Shown: positions 1 through 6,150 of the stretch, piece by piece
Position numbering within the stretch: the stretch's first letter is position 1
Layout of the letters: each line of letters begins with the position of its first letter
IMG/VR virus record: IMGVR_UViG_3300030102_000849
Location: 2,609 to 22,665 of that record
Source: a virus
Strand: one strand, 5' to 3'
DNA: 20,057 nucleotides
Position numbers and translations under genes: made by a program
Notes under the pieces: model-generated
What the model was told of the DNA's origin: nothing
Databases searched by the model: none
What the model saw: the letters and a program-made list of their open reading frames with translations, nothing else

Positions 1-1
1 T

Positions 2-1711
2 GAATTAGAGGAAGCTACCTTTGGTAGAGGCAAATGGTTTGATATTGAAGACGATGTTGCTGACCCACAAAAGCAAGATATAGCATATTTAAGGGAAACT
101 CTTCTCAAAGATTTCAAAAAGAACAAAATTCGTAAAGGAATTGCGGAATGCCTTATAAATTCAGCAGTTTTTGGCACAGGTATTGCAGAAATTGTTCTTG
201 AGGAAGAAAAAACAATGGCTCCTGCTACTCAACCGGTTATGGGTGGCGATTTAACAGCAGTTGGTGTAAACATACAAGATAAAATATGTGTTAAATTACG
301 ACCAGTAATGCCTCAAAACTTTTTAATTGATCCTATTGCTACATCAGTTGAAGAATCAATGGGAGTTGCAGTAGATGAGTTTGTTTCTTTACACTCAGTT
401 GAGTTATCACAAGAAAAAGGAATATACAGAAAAGCTGATATAGCTACTTCCCCACCTGATTTTGATATTGAACCTGACCAAGACGCTGTTTCTTACTCAG
501 ACAATAAAGTTAGACTTTTAAAATACTATGGGTTAGTTCCTAAATATTTACTGGAAAAAGCACAAGCGGAAGAAAACGCTGAAGTTGAACAATTAACTGA
601 AGAAGACTCAGAAAATACTAGTGAATATGTTGAAGCTATTGTTGTAATAGCCAATGAAGGTGTTTTATTAAAAGCAGAAAAAAATCCTTACATGATGGGT
701 GACAGGCCCATAGTGGCATTTCCTTGGGATATCGTTCCTAGTCGTTTTTGGGGTAGAGGTATATGTGAGAAAGGATATAACTCACAAAAAGCTTTAGACG
801 CTGAAATAAGAGCTAGAATAGACGCTCTTGCTTTGACCATTCACCCAATGTTAGCTATGGATGCTACTCGATTACCTAGAGGGACTAGACCTGAAGTTAG
901 AGCCGGAAAAGTAATATTAACTAACGGTTCACCAAATGAAGTTCTTAAGCCATTTAATTTTGGTAATATAAATCAAATTACATTTGCACAAGCAGACGCT
1001 TTACAAAAGATGGTACAAACTGCTACAGGAGCTATTGATTCAGCAGGAATTCCGGGATCAATCAATGGTGACGCTACTGCCGCAGGTATATCTATGTCTC
1101 TTGGAGCAATAATTAAGAGACACAAAAGAACTTTGATAAACTTCCAAGAATCTTTTTTAATTCCGTTTGTAACAAAAGCCGCACACAGATATATGCAGTT
1201 TGCTCCGGAAGAATATCCTGTAGCTGATTACAAGTTTCATACATCAAGTTCTCTTGGTATTATTGCTAGAGAATATGAAGTATCACAGCTTGTACAGTTG
1301 TTACAAACAATGTCACCTGAAACACCAATGTATTCTCAGTTAATTATGTCTATCATAGATAATATGAATTTATCTAATCGTGAACAATTAATGCAAGCTC
1401 TTGAGCAAGCTAATCAGCCTGATCCTCAAGCTCAAGAAGCGGCTCTTGCAACACAACAATCTCAGTTGGCTTTCCAAGCGTCACAAACTGCCGCCTTAAA
1501 TGGACAAGCTTTAGAAGCACAAGCTAGGGCGGCTAAGTTAGCTACGGAAGCTGATATACTTCCTGAAGAGTTAGAAATTGATAAACTAAAAGCTATCACA
1601 ACTAACATTAAAGAAGGAAATCAAGATGATAAAGAGTTTGAAAAACGATTAAAACTAGCCGATAAACTTCTTAAGGAAAGAGAAGTTGCAGTAAAAGAAA
1701 GGATGAATTAA
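2..1711 (+). CDS. Portal protein (partial, start lies left of window)
   Basis: The reading frame is open from base 2, well upstream of the first in-frame ATG at 215, so the gene starts outside the window; 569 residues are visible. The portal is the ring at the unique capsid vertex through which DNA is packaged and ejected. The upstream part reads as portal core (AECLINSAVFGTG, about residues 45-60 of the visible part). Mid-protein there is a PYMMGDRPIVAFPW segment followed by RFWGRGICEKGYNSQK and a long arginine/alanine helix, a pattern typical of P22/T7-like podovirus portals. The last 120 residues are Gln/Ala-rich and then charged helix (QPDPQAQEAALATQQSQLAF), as in portals with a helical barrel. 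The position upstream of scaffold and capsid fits. It overlaps the next gene by one base (TAATG). Family assignment is by motif and context only. Confidence 0.9.
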   Translation, partial: ELEEATFGRGKWFDIEDDVADPQKQDIAYLRETLLKDFKKNKIRKGIAECLINSAVFGTGIAEIVLEEEKTMAPATQPVMGGDLTAVGVNIQDKICVKLRPVMPQNFLIDPIATSVEESMGVAVDEFVSLHSVELSQEKGIYRKADIATSPPDFDIEPDQDAVSYSDNKVRLLKYYGLVPKYLLEKAQAEENAEVEQLTEEDSENTSEYVEAIVVIANEGVLLKAEKNPYMMGDRPIVAFPWDIVPSRFWGRGICEKGYNSQKALDAEIRARIDALALTIHPMLAMDATRLPRGTRPEVRAGKVILTNGSPNEVLKPFNFGNINQITFAQADALQKMVQTATGAIDSAGIPGSINGDATAAGISMSLGAIIKRHKRTLINFQESFLIPFVTKAAHRYMQFAPEEYPVADYKFHTSSSLGIIAREYEVSQLVQLLQTMSPETPMYSQLIMSIIDNMNLSNREQLMQALEQANQPDPQAQEAALATQQSQLAFQASQTAALNGQALEAQARAAKLATEADILPEELEIDKLKAITTNIKEGNQDDKEFEKRLKLADKLLKEREVAVKERMN

Positions 1712-1938
1712 TGAAAATTTGGTATTTACTTCCCCTATTGACTTTAGCATTTGGATGTGTTACAGTAGAAAAGGATTATAAGCCAATAACTTTTGAAGGA
1801 AAACCTTTGTTTGATCTTCACGAAGTACAATGTCCTAGAAACATGGTTAAATTCTGTCAAGGACCTAATAGAAAAAATGTAAATTGTGGGTGTGTTACTC
1901 AACGAGAAATGACTCAAGCTTTTGATTTTTTACGATGA
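1711..1938 (+). CDS. Small cysteine-rich lipoprotein
   Basis: A 75-residue protein. It begins with a short signal sequence (Lys2, hydrophobic residues 3-14) ending in the lipobox LAFGC, with Cys16 as the predicted lipidated residue; this satisfies the usual lipoprotein signal pattern. The mature part of 60 residues contains four further cysteines (41, 49, 59 and 61, the last two as CGC), which suggests disulfides once exported. It overlaps the portal stop by one base and the next start by four (ATGA). Phage lipoproteins of this size can be outer-membrane spanins or superinfection-exclusion proteins, but the sequence is not proline-rich like classic Rz1 and its position next to the portal is not a lysis locus. 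Function unknown; export and lipidation are the supported part. Confidence 0.8.
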   Translation: MKIWYLLPLLTLAFGCVTVEKDYKPITFEGKPLFDLHEVQCPRNMVKFCQGPNRKNVNCGCVTQREMTQAFDFLR

Positions 1939-2069
1939 GTTGGTTGGAAAACTATAACGGAGAAGGAGCCAAATGGTGGCACGTAATACTATTGTTTCTT
2001 TTCTGGGGTGGATTGTTTGGTTATATGTATTTTTTTGGTGGAGAACCAGAGGTAATAATAAATGAGTAA
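1935..2069 (+). CDS. 44-residue single-helix membrane miniprotein
   Basis: ATG at 1935 overlaps the lipoprotein stop (ATGA) and the gene ends eight bases inside the next gene, so it is translationally tied to both. The 44 residues are a polar N-terminus (MSWLENYNGEGAK), one hydrophobic aromatic-rich segment at about residues 14-34 (HVILLFLFWGGLFGYMYFF), and a short acidic tail ending EVIINE. This looks like a single transmembrane helix with charged ends. I do not recognise the family. The perfect fit between the two neighbours, with no gap, is the main argument that it is a real gene. Confidence 0.65.
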   Translation: MSWLENYNGEGAKWWHVILLFLFWGGLFGYMYFFGGEPEVIINE

Positions 2070-2352
2070 GAAAAAAGATCCAAGATTAGAGAGGGCCGGA
2101 GTTAGTGGATACAATAAACCGAAACGTACCCCCAATCACCCTACAAAGAGCCATGTTGTCGTGGCAAAGGAAGGTGACAAAATCAAGACGATTAGATTTG
2201 GTCAGCAAGGAGCCAAAACAGCGGGAAAACCAAAAGCGGGTGAATCTGCTCGTATGAAAGCTAAAAGAAAATCTTTTAAAGCAAGACACGCTAGAAATAT
2301 AGCCAAAGGTAAAATGTCTGCGGCATATTGGGCTAATCGTACAAAGTGGTGA
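2062..2352 (+). CDS. Basic conserved phage protein, 96 residues
   Basis: A very basic protein rich in Lys, Arg and Ala. The start at 2062 has a good ribosome site (AGAGG at 2048-2052, nine bases upstream). The middle reads HVVVAKEGDKIKTIRFGQQG, a short beta-like stretch, followed by a Lys/Arg-rich helix with KRKSFKARHARNIAKGKMSA and the end AAYWANRTKW. I recognise this as a type of small protein widespread in marine phages, especially in structural gene clusters, without known function. The charge suggests nucleic-acid binding or association with packaged DNA, which is inference. The opposite strand is also open here (2086-2289), but that is a by-product of the Lys-rich codon pattern. Confidence 0.85.
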   Translation: MSKKKDPRLERAGVSGYNKPKRTPNHPTKSHVVVAKEGDKIKTIRFGQQGAKTAGKPKAGESARMKAKRKSFKARHARNIAKGKMSAAYWANRTKW

Positions 2353-2355
2353 GAA

Positions 2356-2511
2356 ATGAAAAAGTTATGGAAAATATGGGCGTTAAGCCTAGGTCAGCCT
2401 ATTGGTGATACTGAATCAGAGGTAGAACTAGTTTCCATAATAAGAACAATTATAGTTCTAATAAATATAACTTGTTGTTTTTTAATTATGTATAATATAT
2501 TAATGAGGTAA
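2356..2511 (+). CDS. 51-residue membrane miniprotein
   Basis: ATG at 2356 lies three bases after the preceding stop and the gene ends two bases before the next ATG. The 51 residues start with MKKLWKIWALSLG, then an acidic linker (DTESEVE) and one long hydrophobic segment at about residues 28-50 (IIRTIIVLINITCCFLIMYN). The pattern of an amphipathic WKIWA start, a short acidic hinge and a C-terminal membrane helix resembles a small protein I have seen repeatedly in marine podovirus genomes near the portal. Its job is unknown. A role in the host membrane is inferred from the helix alone. It is the only hydrophobic product amid the run of basic miniproteins. Confidence 0.7.
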   Translation: MKKLWKIWALSLGQPIGDTESEVELVSIIRTIIVLINITCCFLIMYNILMR

Positions 2512-2513
2512 TT

Positions 2514-2690
2514 ATGGCTAAAGGTGTAAAACATTATTTTCGAGATGGTACTCCTCATATGGGAGGAACTCATAAAATGCCCGATGGTTCATTACACAGC
2601 GGAGCAAGACATACAAAAAACAGTAAGCCTTTGTTTCACATGAAGGACTTATCTAAAACTGCTAAAGCAAAAGCAATGAGGAAAAAATAA
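2514..2690 (+). CDS. 58-residue Lys/His-rich miniprotein
   Basis: ATG at 2514 is preceded by TGAGG (2504-2508). The product has two similar halves: HYFRDGTPHMGGTHKMPDG and then SLHSGARHTKNSKPLFHM, with HMGGTHKM and LHSGARHT spaced about 14 residues apart, and then a basic C-terminus (KAKAMRKK). The repeated G-x-x-H-T/K pattern with seven histidines could bind metal or simply be a small beta-hairpin repeat; this is inference. It resembles a small protein common in phage structural regions, function unknown. The stop overlaps the next ATG by one base (TAATG). Confidence 0.75.
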   Translation: MAKGVKHYFRDGTPHMGGTHKMPDGSLHSGARHTKNSKPLFHMKDLSKTAKAKAMRKK

Positions 2691-2815
2691 TGCCAAAGAA
2701 AAAAATGACACCCAAGCAAAAAAAGCTTGCGGCTATAGCACCTCCTAGAAATAAAATAACTAGAAGAGATATTATTACAGCGGCTAGAAGAAATAAAAGA
2801 AGAGGCAAAAAGTAA
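2690..2815 (+). CDS. 41-residue Lys/Arg-rich miniprotein
   Basis: The gene starts in the TAATG of the previous gene and ends in the TAATG of the next. The product opens MPKKKMTPKQKKLAAIAPPR and continues NKITRRDIITAARRNKRRGK. About 17 of 41 residues are Lys or Arg and there are no acidic residues apart from one Asp. The middle (LAAIAPPRNKIT-RDIITAAR) looks like a short helix-turn-helix-sized segment with basic tails. Similar short proteins occur beside portal genes of marine phages. Function is unknown; DNA or RNA contact is inferred from charge. Confidence 0.7.
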   Translation: MPKKKMTPKQKKLAAIAPPRNKITRRDIITAARRNKRRGKK

Positions 2816-2985
2816 TGGCTAGTAAAAATGTTCCTGTAAATAAATCTTTATATTCAAGAGTAAAGTCAGAAGCAAAGCGTAAGTTTGCAGTATATCCCTC
2901 AGCTTATGCCAATGCTTGGCTAGTAAGGGAGTACAAAAAACGTGGCGGTACATACAAAAAAGTCAGCACCAAAAAGAAAAAGTAA
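2815..2985 (+). CDS. 56-residue basic miniprotein with YPSAYANAWLV motif
   Basis: Starts in a TAATG overlap. The 56 residues carry a compact motif, SLYSRVKSEAKRKF-VYPSAYANAWLVREY, followed by KKRGGTYKKV and a poly-Lys tail. The YPSAYANAWLV-EYK-RGG-Y pattern is one I recognise as conserved in small proteins of marine podoviruses and cyanophages, function unknown. The predicted structure is two short helices with a basic tail. The last 44 bases are also coding in another frame, because the next gene starts inside it at a GTG. Confidence 0.8.
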   Translation: MASKNVPVNKSLYSRVKSEAKRKFAVYPSAYANAWLVREYKKRGGTYKKVSTKKKK

Positions 2986-3238
2986 AGCTAGTGGCGGTTT
3001 GACTCGTTGGTTCAAAGAGGACTGGCGAGATATTAAAACTGGCAAAAAATGCGGTAGAGGAAAGAATGAAAAAGGAAGGCCGTACCCGGCTTGTAGACCG
3101 TCTAAGCGAGTCTCAAGTAAAACACCAAAGACTACTGGTGAAATGTCTTCTGCTGAAAAGACGAAATTTAAAAGAGCAAAAACTTCAAGCAAAAAAATTT
3201 CTTACCAACACAAAAGAAAGGGAGTAAAAAAGAGATGA
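2942..3238 (+). CDS. Basic conserved protein, 98 residues, GTG start inside previous gene
   Basis: No ATG lies near the start of this frame. The GTG at 2942 is preceded by AAGGGAG (2925-2931, ten-base spacing), so I choose it; this places 44 bases of overlap in a different frame with the previous gene. The product has a basic N-tail, then GGLTRWFKEDWRDIKTGKKC, GRPYPACRPSKRVSSKTPKT and a Lys-rich C-tail. The GGL-RWF-E-W, C-G and CRPSKRVS-KTP pattern, with two cysteines 24 residues apart, is a conserved family in phages of unknown function. The paired Cys could bind metal. It overlaps the next start by four bases (ATGA). Confidence 0.85.
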   Translation: MAVHTKKSAPKRKSKASGGLTRWFKEDWRDIKTGKKCGRGKNEKGRPYPACRPSKRVSSKTPKTTGEMSSAEKTKFKRAKTSSKKISYQHKRKGVKKR

Positions 3239-3312
3239 TGTACGGATATGGTAAACCCAAAAAGAAAAAGAAAACAGTTACTAAGCCAAAGCGAAAGCCT
3301 AGAAAAAAGTAA
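3235..3312 (+). CDS. 25-residue poly-lysine microprotein
   Basis: The open frame runs from ATG at 3235 (ATGA overlap with the previous stop) to TAA at 3310-3312. AGGGAG at 3219-3224 sits ten bases upstream, the same spacing as for the GTG gene at 2942. The peptide is MMYGYGKPKKKKKTVTKPKR followed by KPRKK: 13 Lys or Arg in 25 residues and no acid. It is below usual annotation limits, but the good ribosome site, the exact four-base coupling and the MYG-KPKKK start, a look shared by other marine phage microproteins, argue that it is translated. Function unknown. Confidence 0.6.
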   Translation: MMYGYGKPKKKKKTVTKPKRKPRKK

Positions 3313-3315
3313 TAC

Positions 3316-3344
3316 TTGACTTTTTCTTAAAAATGTGATACAAT
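3316..3344 (+). promoter_or_regulatory. Extended -10 sigma70-type promoter
   Basis: TTGACT at 3316-3321 (-35, five of six consensus) and TACAAT at 3339-3344 (-10) are separated by exactly 17 bases, and TG at 3336-3337 adds the extended -10 element. Transcription would start at about 3350-3352. It lies in the longest gap among the head genes and would drive the zinc-ribbon, scaffold and capsid genes, the products needed in the greatest amount. This is the only site in the window with all elements in a non-coding position. Confidence 0.75.
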
Positions 3345-3350
3345 ATAAAG

Positions 3351-3364
3351 TATACTATAGTATA
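3351..3364. promoter_or_regulatory. Perfect 14-bp palindrome at predicted transcription start
   Basis: TATACTATAGTATA is its own reverse complement and lies exactly where transcription from the preceding promoter should begin. TATAG is then repeated (TATAGTATAGTATAT, 3357-3371). It could be a repressor operator. Alternatively the ACTATAG core (3354-3360) resembles the initiation region of single-subunit phage RNA polymerase promoters (SP6/T7 end in CACTATAG). Both are inference; AT-richness raises the chance of accidental symmetry. Confidence 0.4.
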
Positions 3365-3401
3365 GTATATTAATTAACTAACTGTCCTTTGGAGAAACAG
3401 T

Positions 3402-3698
3402 ATGGATACAACAGAAGATCAAGTCACTATTGAAAGAATCCACAGAGAGTATGAAGAAATGTTCAGAACTCAAGGTTGGAAAAATCTTCTCAAAGACTTA
3501 ACTAATAATGCAATTCAAATAAACTCAGTAGATGCTTGTAAAGACCTAAAAGAACTTCATTTTCGTAAGGGTCAACTTTCAATTATAGCAAATGTATTGA
3601 GTCTTGAACAAAGTTTAAAAACAGCTAAAGAACAAGCTGAACAAGAAGAAATAGAATCACTTGAAGAAGATACTGAAGTTTCTAAAAGCATAAACTAA
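3402..3698 (+). CDS. Helical acidic protein upstream of scaffold
   Basis: First gene after the promoter; the ribosome site GGAGA (3391-3395) sits six bases before ATG. The product has 98 residues and is almost wholly helical, with the pattern RIHREYEEMFRTQGWKNLLK, then INSVDACKDLKELHFRKGQL and a long acidic coiled coil (EQAEQEEIESLEEDTEVS). I recognise the YEEMF-T-GWK and LYFRKGQL-like segments from small proteins that precede the scaffold in marine podoviruses; their role is unknown. It could help in head assembly, judged from its operon partners. Its stop overlaps the next start (TAATG). Confidence 0.85.
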   Translation: MDTTEDQVTIERIHREYEEMFRTQGWKNLLKDLTNNAIQINSVDACKDLKELHFRKGQLSIIANVLSLEQSLKTAKEQAEQEEIESLEEDTEVSKSIN

Positions 3699-3928
3699 TG
3701 AGAATCTTTATTGATTTTAAATGCAGTAACGGACACACTACTGAAAAATTTATAGATAATAAAACTAAAGAAATAGAGTGTCCAGTTTGTTCAGAAATAG
3801 CTAGTAAAGTTATATCTCCTGTTCGTAGTCTCCTTGATCCCATATCAGGTGATTTTGTAGGTGCTACCATGAAATGGGCTAGAGACCGCGAAAAGAAGAT
3901 ACAAAAAGAACGTAAGGCAAATTCGTAG
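3698..3928 (+). CDS. Zinc-ribbon protein, FmdB-like
   Basis: A 76-residue protein with a zinc-ribbon: Cys9 and His13 (KCSNGH), then Cys28 and Cys31 (CPVCS), 15 residues between the pairs. This matches the size and layout of FmdB-type regulatory zinc ribbons, with His replacing one Cys. The second half has a conserved-looking SLLDPISGDFVGATMKWARD followed by a basic helix (REKKIQKERKANS). The combination of ribbon and LDPISGDFPGAT-like segment recurs in marine phage genomes between the portal and capsid genes. Function unproven; protein or nucleic-acid binding is inferred. It is translated with the gene before it through a one-base overlap. Confidence 0.85.
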   Translation: MRIFIDFKCSNGHTTEKFIDNKTKEIECPVCSEIASKVISPVRSLLDPISGDFVGATMKWARDREKKIQKERKANS

Positions 3929-3979
3929 TAATCCTTACATAATACACCTCCATAATTGGATTACCAACGGGGTTTAATA

Positions 3980-4813
3980 ATGGCAACTTTTATAGATGAG
4001 CGTCAGGATAAAGACGATAAAAACGAAACTGAAGAAATTAGCGATATAAATGAAACTAGTGTTGACAAACCTTTAGAACCAATCGAGGAATCAACACCCG
4101 AACCAGAAGCAAAAGAAAGTACTGAGGAAGAACTTCCAGATAAGTACAAAGGTAAAAGCACAGCGGAAATAGTGCGTATGCACCAAGAAGCTGAAAAACT
4201 TTTAGGTAGACAAAGTTCTGAAGTAGGTGAGCTAAGAAAAGTCGTTGATGATTATATCCAGACTCAACTCTCGACCACTAATGCACCGAAAACAACGGAT
4301 GAACGACAGGAAGAGATAGATTTTTTTTCTGATCCTGAAAAAGCAGTTGATAATGCGATTAGCAATCATCCTAAAATAAAACAAGCAGAACAAGCATCTG
4401 TAGAGTATCAACAAAAAACAGCGATGTCTGAATTACAAAAAAGACACCCTGATATGAAAGATATTTTATCTGATGGTAAGTTTGTTGATTGGATAAAAGC
4501 TAGTAAAATAAGAACTCAACTCTTTGCACAGGCAGATCAAGATTATGATTATGAAGCCGCTGATGAATTGTTTTCCACATGGAAAGAACGTCAGCAAATA
4601 GTAAGCCAAACTGCAAATAATGAAAAGCAACAACGCAAAGATGCACTTAAAGCGGCATCTACTGGCAATGCTAGAGGAAGCGGTGAAAAACCATCTAAAA
4701 AAATCTATAGACGTTCAGACATTATTAAACTAATGAAGGACGATCCAGAAAGATATTTAGCATTGTCAGATGAAATAATGCAAGCCTATCAAGAAAGGAG
4801 AGTCCGAAACTAA
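3980..4813 (+). CDS. Capsid scaffolding protein
   Basis: 277 residues from ATG at 3980. I prefer this start to an in-frame TTG at 3956 because GGGG (3969-3972) lies seven bases before the ATG and MATFIDERQ begins a normal acidic N-terminus. Order: an acidic disordered region (residues 1-60, rich in Glu, Asp and Pro), LPDKYKGKSTAEIVRMHQEA, a helix with GRQSSEVGELRK, an acidic middle, and a basic C-terminal part (KPSKKIYRRSDIIKLMKDDP). Scaffold proteins direct capsid assembly and bind the coat through a basic C-terminus; length, composition and position just before the capsid gene all agree. The DKY-GKS-EIV-MHQEAEKL segment is characteristic of podovirus scaffolds. Confidence 0.88.
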   Translation: MATFIDERQDKDDKNETEEISDINETSVDKPLEPIEESTPEPEAKESTEEELPDKYKGKSTAEIVRMHQEAEKLLGRQSSEVGELRKVVDDYIQTQLSTTNAPKTTDERQEEIDFFSDPEKAVDNAISNHPKIKQAEQASVEYQQKTAMSELQKRHPDMKDILSDGKFVDWIKASKIRTQLFAQADQDYDYEAADELFSTWKERQQIVSQTANNEKQQRKDALKAASTGNARGSGEKPSKKIYRRSDIIKLMKDDPERYLALSDEIMQAYQERRVRN

Positions 4814-4829
4814 TTAAGGACTTAGTATT

Positions 4830-5786
4830 ATGGCTACATCAACATATCCCGCAATGGGCGGGGCGGTAGGAGTATCAGACGTAGGTACGTTTATTCCAGA
4901 GATTTGGAGTGACGAGGTTATTGCCGGTTATGAAAAATCTTTAGTACTTGCTAATTTAGTCAAAAAAATGGCTATGACTGGTAAGAAAGGAGATACTTTA
5001 CACATACCAAAACCAACAAGAGGTACTGCCTCTCAAAAAGCTGAAAACACAGCAGTAACAATTCAAAACGCATCTGAAAGTGAAGTTCAAGTAACAATTA
5101 ATCAACACTTTGAGTATTCACGTTTAATTGAAGATATTGTTGAAGTTCAAGCTTTAGCTTCACTACGTCAGTTCTACACAGGTGACGCAGGTTACGCTCT
5201 TGCTAGACAAGTAGACTTAGACTTGTTTGCACTTGGTAAGTCACTAGGTGACGGAGATGGATCAGACTTTACACACTCAAACGTATTTAATTTTAAAGGT
5301 ACAAATGGTATTGAATTATATGCGGCTGATGCTGTTGCTGATACTGACGTTTTCAATGATGCCGGTTTCCGAGCGGCTATCCAACAACTAGATGACGCAG
5401 ATGTCCCAATGGACGGACGTTCTTTAGTTATACCACCATCAGTAAGAAATGAAATTATGGGTATTGACCGATATATGTCTTCTGACTTCGTAGACGGAAG
5501 AGGCGTAAGAAACGGTCTTATCGGTAACCTTTATGGTATCGATATCTTTGTTTCATCTAACTGTCCAGTAATTGAAACTGCGGCTCAAAATAGCGCAGGT
5601 ACAAAAGATGTCAAAGAAGCTCTACTTCTCCATACAGACGCTATGGTTATGGCAGAGCAACAAGGTGTACGTTCACAGACTCAGTACAAGCAAGAGTTCC
5701 TTGGAACCTTGTATACTGCTGACACTCTTTACGGAGTCAAGGTACTTCGACCAGAGTCAGGCATAGTATTAGCTGTCAACGGATAA
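4830..5786 (+). CDS. Major capsid protein
   Basis: 318 residues; AAGGA at 4816-4820 precedes the ATG. This is the shell subunit. The sequence has the features of T7-like/HK97-fold coat proteins: a Gly/Ala-rich N-arm, TFIPEIWSDEVIAGYEKSLV, a long helix, KGDTLHIPKPTRGTA (E-loop region), HFEYSRLIEDIVEVQA (spine helix), RSLVIPPSVRNEIM and YGIDIFVSSNCP near the A-domain, and a basic/aromatic end. It lies directly after the scaffold and before a strong hairpin, the same arrangement as T7 gene 10 with its terminator. Codons here are less A-ending than in the neighbours, as expected for a highly expressed gene. Confidence 0.93.
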   Translation: MATSTYPAMGGAVGVSDVGTFIPEIWSDEVIAGYEKSLVLANLVKKMAMTGKKGDTLHIPKPTRGTASQKAENTAVTIQNASESEVQVTINQHFEYSRLIEDIVEVQALASLRQFYTGDAGYALARQVDLDLFALGKSLGDGDGSDFTHSNVFNFKGTNGIELYAADAVADTDVFNDAGFRAAIQQLDDADVPMDGRSLVIPPSVRNEIMGIDRYMSSDFVDGRGVRNGLIGNLYGIDIFVSSNCPVIETAAQNSAGTKDVKEALLLHTDAMVMAEQQGVRSQTQYKQEFLGTLYTADTLYGVKVLRPESGIVLAVNG

Positions 5787-5794
5787 GTAAAAAC

Positions 5795-5818
5795 GAGGGG
5801 AGTCTTTTGATTCCCCTC
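5795..5818 (+). terminator. Hairpin after capsid gene, probable terminator
   Basis: GAGGGGAGTC (5795-5804) pairs with GATTCCCCTC (5809-5818): ten pairs including one G-U, closed by a TTTT loop. It starts nine bases after the capsid stop. Only a short ATTTA follows, so the U-tract is weak; termination may be partial, letting some transcripts run on to the fibre genes, or the stem may protect the 3' end of the capsid message. Confidence 0.7.
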
Positions 5819-5835
5819 ATTTACTAGGAGTTATC

Positions 5836-6150
5836 ATGGCATTATTTAGAGGAGCAGGTGGCTCTGGAACATCTACAGCTTTTGGTCTTCTTGATGAAGT
5901 TACTCAACAAGCTTTACTTGCTCAAAACGCAAGTGCTCTTGCAACTCAAGCTATTAACTCTTTTGATAGTTTTGATGATAGATATTTAGGAAGTAAAACT
6001 TCAGACCCTACTTTAGATAATGATGGAAATACATTATTAGTAGGTGCTTTGTATTTTAACTCTTTATCAAATGATTTAAAAGTTTACACAGGATCAGCTT
6101 GGATAGTTACTTTAAATTCAAATAGTAATATAGACGCAGGAAATTTCTAA
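5836..6150 (+). CDS. Short tail-fibre/collar-type structural protein
   Basis: 104 residues; AGGAG at 5826-5830 precedes the ATG. It has an Ala/Ser-rich N-half with a helix (DEVTQQALLAQNASALATQA), then FDDRYLGSKTSDPTLDNDGN and GALYFNSLSNDLKVYTGSAW, an element commonly found at the N-terminal end of phage tail fibres and collar-attachment proteins. Here it stands alone, so it may be a small adaptor between tail and fibre. It ends NSNIDAGNF, close to the last residues of two other small fibre-like proteins in the window. It overlaps the next gene by one base. Confidence 0.75.
   Translation: MALFRGAGGSGTSTAFGLLDEVTQQALLAQNASALATQAINSFDSFDDRYLGSKTSDPTLDNDGNTLLVGALYFNSLSNDLKVYTGSAWIVTLNSNSNIDAGNF

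Noticed and set aside
2472-2496. TTGTTG...TATAAT resembling a second promoter upstream of the gene at 2514
   Set aside because: The spacer is only 13 bases and the site lies wholly within the membrane miniprotein gene in very AT-rich sequence.
3956-3979. TTG at 3956 as scaffold start
   Set aside because: The ATG at 3980 has a well-placed G-rich ribosome site and gives a normal N-terminus; the extra eight residues overlap the inverted repeat region.
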